In this document: one piece after another, positions 32,142 to 38,240 of the stretch | How positions within the stretch are numbered: the first letter of the stretch is position 1 | Layout of the letters: each line of letters starts with the position of its first letter | NCBI GenBank assembly: GCA_965603725.1 | Contig: CBFDEC010000031.1 | Span: 1-38,240 of the forward strand | DNA length: 38,240 nt | Origin: JAGGSN01 sp965603725 | Lineage (GTDB): Bacteria; Zixibacteria; MSB-5A5; UBA10806; 4484-95 | Direction of reading: 5' to 3' | Position numbers and translations under genes: made by a program | Notes under the pieces: model-generated | Told to the model about the DNA's origin: nothing | Databases searched by the model: none | The model's input: only the letters and a program-made list of their open reading frames with translations

Positions 32142-32170
32142 TTGACATAACATAAAGCAGTTTATTAAAT
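32142..32170 (+). promoter_or_regulatory. Sigma-70-like promoter of the GYD-domain gene
   Basis: TTGACA (32142-32147), a 17-base spacer and TTAAAT (32165-32170), about 60 bases before the start codon. Perfect -35 and spacing, acceptable -10. Same TTGACATA context as at 34022. Confidence 0.6.
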
Positions 32171-32232
32171 ATCTACAGGAAACGATTAAGTAAATATATA
32201 AAGAAATAAAAATATTCCCAAAGGAGAAAACG

Positions 32233-32514
32233 ATGCCCAAGTTTGCGTTAATTGCCAAAGGCACATTAGAAGGTAGAAAGAATATCAAGGAGCTTAAACA
32301 GAGATTTATCGACGTCAGCAACATATTCAAAGCCAAAGAGGCCAAGATATTAAACGCATACGCGATGTTGGGACAGTATGATTATCTCTTTATAACTGAA
32401 GTTCCCGATCTTGAGGCGGCTTTTGAACTGTCAACGATGATAAGTTCTCTCGGTACTTTCACATGTGAAACGTGCCCGGTTATGCCATTAGAAGAATTAT
32501 ATAATTTGATTTAG
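32233..32514 (+). CDS. GYD-domain protein
   Basis: 93 residues, the whole length of a GYD domain, a small alpha/beta-barrel-like fold. The segment MLGQYDYLFITEVPDLEAAF matches the family's GQYDxVxxxEAPDxEAA core. It starts with MPKFALIAKGTLEGRKNIKE, and a CETCPVMPLEEL motif follows near residue 80. AAAGGAG lies upstream of the ATG. Molecular function of GYD proteins is not established. It is transcribed alone from its own promoter and converges on the Roadblock-like pair. Confidence 0.82.
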   Translation: MPKFALIAKGTLEGRKNIKELKQRFIDVSNIFKAKEAKILNAYAMLGQYDYLFITEVPDLEAAFELSTMISSLGTFTCETCPVMPLEELYNLI

Positions 32515-32562
32515 GAAGCTAATTGCAATATGCAAGCTGCTGGGGATCTGATAACTATAAAT

Positions 32563-33297
32563 TTAAACCCCTACATCGGCATAAAGCTGGTAAAAACCCG
32601 ACAGGTTCAGTTTATCTTTAATTTCAATGGTAAGCTCCATTATGTCGGCTGGTTTCAGCTTGTTGGTTGCTTTTGCACAATACGACAGGAACAGGTTGGA
32701 CCAGTGGGCAAACGCTGTAAGCGCATCCTGGTCCGATTTGACAAACACACCTTTGATAAAAGAAGCGACGCCATTATTATCAACTGATATACCGGTTAAA
32801 ACCGGATAGGTTCTTGTCAGTTCATCTTTGGCTAAACGAAGGTATTTCGTAACCATATAAGCGCCAATTTTATCAATACAGTTGGTTGAAATAATATTTA
32901 TAGCTTTAAGCAGGAATTCCGGTCCAACAGTACTAGACTCGGATCCGGTATCTGAAAGCGCCAGCTGTCCGTGGCCAAGTTTGCGGCTTATAGCGGGGAC
33001 AGCCTCCCGGCAGACAACGCCAAGCATATTAAAATCAAGATCCGGCTGGCCGAGAATTAAGATTATCTGCTTGTCTTTGTTGTAGAGACGAGCCAATCCG
33101 TTCTCGAAGAAAAAATCTATCGACATATTCCTGTCCATTGACCGTCCCAGGTGTAAAAGGGAAAGAGCGATATTTTTAATGTTCTCGGTTGTAAATGAGG
33201 CAGGCAACAATTCATAAGTAAGAGCGCGGTTTTTATCAACAACAATAGCGCCGATTACTCCCCTAATTGCCCTGATATTAGCCAATATCCTATTCAT
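32563..33297 (-). CDS. Roadblock/LC7-like domain protein
   Basis: 244 residues. Residues 1-110 look like a Roadblock/LC7 domain: the helix MNRILANIRAIRGVIGAIVVDK, a second helix (NIKNIALSLLHLGRSMD) and strands FFFENGLARLYNKDKQIILILG. Such domains (MglB, dynein light chain) dimerise and bind Ras-like GTPases. The C-terminal half, from about residue 115, is mostly helical and unrecognised. Its ATG overlaps the stop of the upstream gene (ATGA, 33294-33297), so the two proteins are made together. No MglA-type GTPase is in the window. Confidence 0.65.
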   Translation of the reverse strand: MNRILANIRAIRGVIGAIVVDKNRALTYELLPASFTTENIKNIALSLLHLGRSMDRNMSIDFFFENGLARLYNKDKQIILILGQPDLDFNMLGVVCREAVPAISRKLGHGQLALSDTGSESSTVGPEFLLKAINIISTNCIDKIGAYMVTKYLRLAKDELTRTYPVLTGISVDNNGVASFIKGVFVKSDQDALTAFAHWSNLFLSYCAKATNKLKPADIMELTIEIKDKLNLSGFYQLYADVGV

Positions 33298-33929
33298 CTG
33301 GTTCTAATATTCTCCAGTTCTTTAATTACCCCGGCAACATCGGCGTCACTTTTTAGATTCAAATAATATGTACTGCCGCCGAAACCTGTGAGCATGAACT
33401 TCTCATTGCCAATTGCGCCCACCACCTTTTTAAGTTTTTTCACACGGGTGTTTTGGGATATTGATATCACGAGGTCGCGCAGCAAATGAATATTTTTAAG
33501 TAACGGGCTCTGTGTAAATGGCAGGTCTGTTTCTTCATTCGATCCGGAAAAATCGATTTTTATTACATCGGCAACCCCGGAAATGAGTCTTAGTTTATCT
33601 TCAGCAGTGATATCTATTTGGGTGATTAAATTGAGAAATTCTTTTGGCTTTGAAGCGACTTTCCTGGCTACTGACAGGTGCTGATTTTTTACGGCGTTTT
33701 CCGCCTGTAAAAAATCCTCCTCAGTCTCCAGCGGTGTGCTGTAAACCTTATCAACTTTGTGAACAACTTGACCTTCAATTGCAACAGTGGTTATAATCTT
33801 GCCATGCGCTTCTGATAATTGCTCGGAGTCCGACTTTTTGCAGGTCGTCGAAATAAATTCAGTTTGTAATATAAATTTCTTGTTACCGGTTTTAACCGAT
33901 GATGTTATACCTGCTGGAATCTTAAACAT
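33294..33929 (-). CDS. Protein with a possible Roadblock-like C-terminal region, partner of the downstream gene
   Basis: 211 residues. The N-terminal 75 residues are a beta-rich domain (KKFILQTEFISTTC; KIITTVAIEGQVVHKVDKVY), followed by a helical linker. The last 70 residues (LLRDLVISISQ...VVGAIGNEKFMLTGFGGSTYYLNLKSDADVAGVI) resemble the second half of a Roadblock domain, which suggests it pairs with the coupled downstream protein. No ribosome-binding site is clear at 33929. Function unknown; inferred to be a scaffold or regulator of a small GTPase encoded elsewhere. Confidence 0.58.
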   Translation of the reverse strand: MFKIPAGITSSVKTGNKKFILQTEFISTTCKKSDSEQLSEAHGKIITTVAIEGQVVHKVDKVYSTPLETEEDFLQAENAVKNQHLSVARKVASKPKEFLNLITQIDITAEDKLRLISGVADVIKIDFSGSNEETDLPFTQSPLLKNIHLLRDLVISISQNTRVKKLKKVVGAIGNEKFMLTGFGGSTYYLNLKSDADVAGVIKELENIRTR

Positions 33930-34021
33930 ATCAATTTTATTATCGGCATAAGCCTGATCTTATTAATCTATGTTTATTTGCCGGGTTGAGCAAAATAACC
34001 TGAAAAAACTGCTTTTTTTGC

Positions 34022-34051
34022 TTGACATAGCAATTATTACAGGTTTAATTA
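34022..34051 (+). promoter_or_regulatory. Sigma-70-like promoter for the secreted-protein genes
   Basis: TTGACA (34022-34027) followed by TAATTA (34046-34051) at 18 bases spacing, about 40 bases before the start codon at 34092. The preceding T-run and TTGACATA context match the promoter at 32142. Confidence 0.55.
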
Positions 34052-34091
34052 TATGCAGGTTGAATAAGTTTAACTATTGGCAATAGGCTAT

Positions 34092-34709
34092 ATGAAATTT
34101 TCTATTGTAATCCAGGCGCTCTTGTTAATCGCTTTTCAGGGTATCTTGTTTTCACAGGACAACTTACCGGATTTGCCTGATTCTGACAAGTCTACTGTAG
34201 ATTTTTTTATGGAGGAAATAACCCTTCAAGTATCTGACAGCATAGCGCATGTGGAAGGAGTGTATTATTTCCGCAGTAATACCTCAAAAGAATTCGATTT
34301 CCCTGTACTGTTTCCATTTTATACGGACAGTCTGACGTTATACCCTCATGTCATCAAGGCTTATTTATTAGAAGATGGCAAGAGAAACAAGCTGTCATAC
34401 AAAAACCTGCCTAATTTCAGCGGCATTCGTTTTCGAATACCTCTTAAAGCTGATAAGACAACAGTCTGGCACCTTGATTACAGTCAGAAAATTAGGGCTA
34501 AACGGGCGGTTTATATTATAACCTCCACTGCTGCCTGGAAAAAACCGCTGGAAAAGGCAACCTACTATTTCATAGCGCCCGAAACTTTTGCCGGTGTTGA
34601 AATCTGGCCGGAGGCTGATACTGCCTATACGGAAAATGGGAATATTATTTACAAATGTGAGCGGGAAAATTTCATGCCGTCACAGGATATGAAGATTTTC
34701 TGGAAATAG
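34092..34709 (+). CDS. Exported protein of unknown function
   Basis: 205 residues from ATG 34092, which gives a clean signal peptide (MKFSIVIQALLLIAFQGILF, cleavage near SQ). An in-frame TTG at 34077 would put extra residues in front of the signal, so I reject it. The mature part begins with an acidic linker, then is beta-rich: FFMEEITLQVSDSIAHVEGV, YYFRSNTSKEFDFPVLFPFY, TVWHLDYSQKI and TYYFIAPETF. The pattern suggests an outer-surface or periplasmic beta-sandwich. No family is recognised. The next secreted-protein gene starts 36 bases later, so they are probably co-transcribed. Confidence 0.75.
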   Translation: MKFSIVIQALLLIAFQGILFSQDNLPDLPDSDKSTVDFFMEEITLQVSDSIAHVEGVYYFRSNTSKEFDFPVLFPFYTDSLTLYPHVIKAYLLEDGKRNKLSYKNLPNFSGIRFRIPLKADKTTVWHLDYSQKIRAKRAVYIITSTAAWKKPLEKATYYFIAPETFAGVEIWPEADTAYTENGNIIYKCERENFMPSQDMKIFWK

Positions 34710-34744
34710 TGTTAATTTTTATGCTTTAATGGAGGTAATGTATT

Positions 34745-35983
34745 ATGAAAAGTTTAATTACAAAAAATTTGATGACAATGGTTTTGATAGGGTTGGCTTT
34801 TCAATTCAGTGCAGCCAACCCTTTACCGATGCCGTTAATCCTGGAGTTTTCGACAGATCCTCCGTGGATAGAAGTATTTTATTATCCACCCGAGGAGCTT
34901 ATAGGGGATACAATCAGAACAACCGAATGTGAAGCGATAATCCTGTCGGCAAACCCCAACCAGGATAATATTATCCTTTTCGACTCAAACAATACGACCG
35001 GTTTTACTTTAAATCCTGAGGGCGACTCCATAATATTCTCTGTTGATAATTCCTGGGAAACATCAATCGGTTATGGCACTTTCAGCGGCAAAGCAGGCGC
35101 CCCGCCTGGCGGAGTGAGCATAGTTAGCGGTGTCTATTCTGTTGGACCTGACACGCTGTATAATTACGAATTAGGTTATGATTTTTGTATGACTCCCACA
35201 CCGGGAGAATGGGGCCATGACCTTATTGCACACAATATGTGGGGTTTATCCTATCTGATAATAAATGAAATTTGCGTGAACAATACCACAAATGGTATTC
35301 CAAACTACATCGAACTATATAATGCGAGTAGCTTACCGGTATGTACCGATGATCTGCTTATGATCGGAAACTCAATTTATGATTTCCCATCAGGACTTAC
35401 AGTTGAACCGTATGAATTCTTTGTCATCGATGATGTTCAATATCCGGAATTTTTCGATTTTAATCCGTCAATAGATATGCTGTATCTTGTCTATAATGGC
35501 TATGATGAGGTTTATTCGGTTGTGGATCAGGTTGGCTGGTCGACAAATCATGGCGAGAATATCTCGTTTATGCGTTTTCCTGATGGCAATGTTGATTGGA
35601 ACAACTGGCTTGATTTCATGGGTTATAACGATGAGACCTCTTATACTTTCGAGAACGGTTCCCCTAGCTATGGAGAACCTAATAGCCAGCTTATGGATAT
35701 TGAGGAAAGCATATTGCCCGAACGCATAGCCAGTCTATACTGCTACCCCAATCCCTTCAACGCTCAAACCACAATCTCATTTTCGCTTGAACACCAAGCA
35801 CATGCTAAAATCTCCATTTATGATATAACCGGCCGTTTGGTTGAGGTCTTGTCTGATGCCCATTATGCAGGGGGCAGCTATTCAATCGTATGGAATGCCA
35901 ATGGCCTGCCGTCGGGGATATACTTTGCCAACATGGTATCAGATGGAATAAGCGTCACTGAAAAGCTGGTGCTGTTGAAATAG
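34745..35983 (+). CDS. Secreted protein with lamin-tail-like domain and T9SS/FlgD-like C-terminal domain
   Basis: 412 residues. A signal peptide covers residues 1-24 (ending FQFSAANP). Residues about 170-290 look like a lamin-tail domain (LIINEICVNN; NYIELYNASSLPVC; YEFFVIDD; ENISFMRFPDGNVDWNNW). The last 80 residues are a typical C-terminal Ig-like sorting domain: YCYPNPFNAQTTISFSL, KISIYDITGRLVEVL and LPSGIYFANMV...KLVLLK, as in T9SS type A and FlgD-like domains. It is likely exported across the outer membrane or displayed on it. GGAGGTAATG lies upstream of the ATG. Note that it uses a different sorting signal from the IPTL-CTERM protein. Confidence 0.85.
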   Translation: MKSLITKNLMTMVLIGLAFQFSAANPLPMPLILEFSTDPPWIEVFYYPPEELIGDTIRTTECEAIILSANPNQDNIILFDSNNTTGFTLNPEGDSIIFSVDNSWETSIGYGTFSGKAGAPPGGVSIVSGVYSVGPDTLYNYELGYDFCMTPTPGEWGHDLIAHNMWGLSYLIINEICVNNTTNGIPNYIELYNASSLPVCTDDLLMIGNSIYDFPSGLTVEPYEFFVIDDVQYPEFFDFNPSIDMLYLVYNGYDEVYSVVDQVGWSTNHGENISFMRFPDGNVDWNNWLDFMGYNDETSYTFENGSPSYGEPNSQLMDIEESILPERIASLYCYPNPFNAQTTISFSLEHQAHAKISIYDITGRLVEVLSDAHYAGGSYSIVWNANGLPSGIYFANMVSDGISVTEKLVLLK

Positions 35984-35989
35984 CTACTC

Positions 35990-36011
35990 GTCAGGAGCCA
36001 CGGCTCCTGAC
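35990..36011. terminator. Perfect palindrome between convergent genes
   Basis: GTCAGGAGCC (35990-35999) and GGCTCCTGAC (36002-36011) pair fully around a 2-base loop. It lies 6 bases after the plus-strand stop and touches the stop of the minus-strand Dcd-like gene, so it may end both transcripts. Outer arm GTCAGG/CCTGAC is shared with 9151-9169. Confidence 0.6.
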
Positions 36012-36620
36012 CTACCTTGCCTTTGATAACCAAAATTGCCAATTTCTTGATGTTTTCCTAAGTTTGGGGAATTGAGGACCAGTAGGATTGAGATAAGAAC
36101 CATTATAAATTCCTTCACCCTTTGCAGTATGAATTACTAGCTGCGCGATAGGTATTCCAGGGTATAAAACAATTGGCACTTCGCCCAAATTAATTATCTC
36201 CAGAGTAATAGAACCTTTAAAACCCGGGTCAATCTTTGTAGCAGTCGCAATAACCAAGCCTGTGCGCCCCCATGTAGATTTGCCAACAACGTACGCCATT
36301 AGATCTTCTGGAAAAGAAAGATATTCCAAATTAGAGCCTAATATCAATTGGCCTGGATGAATGGTAAATCTTCCCCAAACATTAATTCTGATTCTTTCCT
36401 GGTAAGAGTGAATGTCTCGTTTAATTTCATTTTGTTTGTTAATATCCAGACAACCAACTATTCTTCTTCTTAATAAAATAAATTCAGTTCCTAAACGTAA
36501 ATCAACTGATGAACTTTCAATAACCTCTTTCGCATCTAATAATGGTGTTATTATTAGGCGCTTTTTAATGTTTGGCTCATTAATCCGAGCTTTAATTTCT
36601 GATTCTTTTAGTACTGTCAT
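36012..36620 (-). CDS. dcd: dCTP deaminase / dUTPase-fold protein
   Basis: 202 residues, close to E. coli Dcd (193). Trimeric enzymes of this family deaminate dCTP to dUTP or also hydrolyse it to dUMP. Motifs are ESSSVDLRLGTEFIL near residue 35, IHPGQLILGSNLEYLSFPED, and VGKSTWGRTGLVIA, which keeps the Ser and Arg of the phosphate-binding site. IDPGFKGSITLEIINLGEVP keeps the catalytic Glu, and PGIPIAQL follows. It therefore looks active. The gene is AT-rich and lies 5 bases after the putative metallopeptidase gene, forming a two-gene unit. Some dCTP deaminases act as anti-phage nucleotide-depletion effectors, so a defence role is possible but unproven. A housekeeping dcd cannot be excluded. 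Confidence 0.85.
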   Translation of the reverse strand: MTVLKESEIKARINEPNIKKRLIITPLLDAKEVIESSSVDLRLGTEFILLRRRIVGCLDINKQNEIKRDIHSYQERIRINVWGRFTIHPGQLILGSNLEYLSFPEDLMAYVVGKSTWGRTGLVIATATKIDPGFKGSITLEIINLGEVPIVLYPGIPIAQLVIHTAKGEGIYNGSYLNPTGPQFPKLRKTSRNWQFWLSKAR

Positions 36621-36625
36621 TTTTT

Positions 36626-38179
36626 CTAATTAAGGTAATTGTTATATTCACCCTCGATAAATGAAAATTCAATTCCCTTTAACGTTATCCTATCTAATAG
36701 GTCTTTAAAATGTAGAATATCTTCATTTATTTTTCCATTAACTAAAACATTGCCGGTATAACATATATTATATATCCAGCTGGAATTTAAAATTAGGGGT
36801 ATTGTACACAATTCATGGTCATCAATTGCATTTTCTATGGCATTGGGCGGTATTTGATTTTCTATTCTTTCGATTATTTTATCAATATTTTTGAATAATA
36901 TTTCTTCAGTTAAAACATAATCGTTAATTTTGCCGTCTATAGAGGTTTTTAATTCTTTAAGTTGCGGGAATATTAATTTATTATAAACAATAGAGCATAT
37001 ATCATCCTCATTTATATTCTTTTCATCAGACTTATTGTATACTGTATTTTTAATAGATTTGATAAAATTATCAAAATTGCTTCTTAATTGTAATGGTATT
37101 TTAGAGGAATATAAAAAACCTTTTTCAACAAGATAATTATATACTAATCTTAGTCTTAAGCGTCTTGACGGATAATAATTAGTTTCTTTTTTGGGGATAT
37201 CATCTATATTTTGTTTCACACCAAAAAAATATAACGAAAATAAAAAACTAGGACCAAATAATAAAACACCAATATAATCTGACGCAAGTTCCTTTAATCC
37301 CTTCTTCCAAATTAATCGAGCTTCATTCATGAAATTCATAAATGTCGCCATAATATATTTCATTGAAATTGGGCTTACATCTTTCATCTGATTTTGATCA
37401 AAAAGATCAAGACTATATTCATCCTTATGGTATTTACGCCAGACAGGAATAATATATTTTTTTAACTGTTCGGACCTGACATTAAAATATTCATTTTTTA
37501 ATAGCTCATCTAATATAAGATGCCCCATTTCATGGCCAATAATGCAATGCATTATTATATTGCGTTTATCTATGCCTGGAAACGAAAAAATATATAATGA
37601 TCTTCCAATCCAGTCACTGTCATTTTCATAATTTTCTCTTTCTTTTATTCTCTTAAATATTTTTTCCTCAATTTCTTCTGCAGTATGGCCAAAATCTAGC
37701 TTAGTTAAACGATCAATAAAAATTCTCTTGTAGTGACCAATAATATCTTGTGGCTGCACACTAAAATTATAATTCCATTGAGGTCGAAATAATATTTTTT
37801 TACCAGGGTCATTTGTTATATCTTGTAATAACTTCTCAATACTGGGAACTATGCTCCAAGGAACTTTATGGGTTTGGGCGCCATCCACAAATTTCAAATG
37901 ACTCCAAAGCATCTTTATCATTTCTTCTAAGCCCAGTATCTGCCTATGATAATGAATAATTTCATACCCTTCGGAAAAATTCTGTATAATAGTAAGAATT
38001 TTGACTATATCGCTTTTAATGAATGTTGCCGATTTTTTAATAAGTAGCAAAAAGGAGCTAGGCGTTCCAGTTGGATAGTGTTTGCTCAGTAATTCATTTA
38101 TATAATTATCAAGCTTATCAATTTTTCTAATGGTTTCAATAATATAAAACTCAAGATTTCTCTTGTTATCTATCCACAT
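36626..38179 (-). CDS. Large uncharacterised HEMGH putative zinc metallopeptidase
   Basis: 517 residues. The only clear motif is CIIGHEMGHLILDEL near residue 217, an HExxH zinc site. About 95 residues on, KGLKELASDYIGVLLFGPSF supplies a likely third ligand (Glu) in gluzincin style. The region before it is helical (EFYIIETIRKIDKLDNYINE); the region after contains ASDYIGVLLFGPSFLFSLYF and ends in an acidic, Asn/Ile-rich section. There is no signal peptide, so it should be cytoplasmic. The gene is strongly AT-rich: positions 36901-36960 have 15 G+C of 60, against 34 of 60 at 18241-18300 in the TCA cluster. Upstream it meets the terminal repeat. Coupled to the Dcd-like gene. Confidence 0.68.
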   Translation of the reverse strand: MWIDNKRNLEFYIIETIRKIDKLDNYINELLSKHYPTGTPSSFLLLIKKSATFIKSDIVKILTIIQNFSEGYEIIHYHRQILGLEEMIKMLWSHLKFVDGAQTHKVPWSIVPSIEKLLQDITNDPGKKILFRPQWNYNFSVQPQDIIGHYKRIFIDRLTKLDFGHTAEEIEEKIFKRIKERENYENDSDWIGRSLYIFSFPGIDKRNIIMHCIIGHEMGHLILDELLKNEYFNVRSEQLKKYIIPVWRKYHKDEYSLDLFDQNQMKDVSPISMKYIMATFMNFMNEARLIWKKGLKELASDYIGVLLFGPSFLFSLYFFGVKQNIDDIPKKETNYYPSRRLRLRLVYNYLVEKGFLYSSKIPLQLRSNFDNFIKSIKNTVYNKSDEKNINEDDICSIVYNKLIFPQLKELKTSIDGKINDYVLTEEILFKNIDKIIERIENQIPPNAIENAIDDHELCTIPLILNSSWIYNICYTGNVLVNGKINEDILHFKDLLDRITLKGIEFSFIEGEYNNYLN

Positions 38180-38185
38180 AAAATA

Positions 38186-38240
38186 ATGAGTTAATTACAA
38201 AAGGTGTGGAAATTTATAAAAAAGTAGCGTAACCTTTCTT
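38186..38240. repeat. Right copy of the terminal inverted repeat; 3' fragment of the amidotransferase gene
   Basis: Exact reverse complement of bases 1-55. On the plus strand 38188-38232 encodes ELITKGVEIYKKVA and a stop, the last 14 codons of the gene at 9-974. The frame is closed by a stop (38179-38181) two codons upstream, so the rest of that gene is absent here. It is either a duplicated gene 3' end or a shared assembly-graph node. Confidence 0.85.

Noticed and set aside
32530..32787. Plus-strand 85-codon frame
   Set aside because: It is antisense to the Roadblock-like gene and has no domain or ribosome-binding site support.
36012..38179. Toxin-antitoxin reading of the Dcd/HEMGH pair
   Set aside because: Neither protein resembles a known antitoxin, and the HEMGH protein lacks the helix-turn-helix and small size of ImmA/IrrE-type partners; a defence role is kept only as a hypothesis.

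Overview
The window reads as one contig from an uncultivated bacterium. Most of it is densely coding, with moderate GC and Gram-negative features: a 2-oxoglutarate:ferredoxin oxidoreductase, an exosortase H with an IPTL-CTERM substrate, a protein with a T9SS/FlgD-like C-terminal domain, and an Lnt-like membrane protein. This mix, plus many short palindromic intergenic repeats, suggests a candidate phylum of the FCB/Zixibacteria sort. That placement is inference; there is no rRNA or tRNA gene here to test it.

Layout. (1) 1-2700, minus strand: an N-acetyl-sugar amidotransferase-like ATPase (surface glycan synthesis) and a divergent GlpX-fold protein. (2) 3239-6547: mazG, then a two-gene operon (stand-alone RelA/SpoT-like Cys-domain fused to a winged helix, plus a membrane-anchored small protein) bracketed by copies of one palindromic repeat, then an AT-rich DUF4062 gene. 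(3) 6719-12661: a CDF metal transporter, xrtH with a membrane partner, a 900-residue IPTL-CTERM secreted protein and an Lnt-like membrane domain without its nitrilase half. (4) 13182-31918: about 18.7 kb, all plus strand. It holds arcC, cca, sucC, sucD, korDABC, ndk, a LarA-like gene, mdh, a two-subunit aconitase, a LiaF-like protein, icd, an SDR, a polyprenyl synthase and a VWA membrane protein. Five TCA-cycle steps (isocitrate, 2-oxoglutarate, succinyl-CoA, malate and aconitase) are grouped here. Citrate synthase, fumarase and succinate dehydrogenase are not in the window. SucD and the aconitase large subunit both carry long lysine-rich C-terminal tails, the most striking protein-level oddity. 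(5) 32233-35983: a GYD-domain protein, two Roadblock-like proteins, and two secreted proteins. (6) 36012-38179, minus strand and very AT-rich: a dCTP-deaminase-like protein coupled to a 517-residue HEMGH putative metallopeptidase, which looks like an acquired two-gene accessory (possibly defence) module.

The two ends of the window are the same 55 bases in opposite orientation. On the left these bases are the 3' end of the amidotransferase gene. On the right they are a 14-codon fragment of that same 3' end next to the AT-rich module. This looks like a de Bruijn-graph break at a real repeat, and may mark an insertion boundary.

No tRNA, rRNA, CRISPR array or transposase was seen. The best candidates for something undescribed are the Dcd-like/HEMGH pair, the lysine-tailed TCA enzymes, the RelA-type Cys-domain/winged-helix operon and the degenerate GlpX-like protein.
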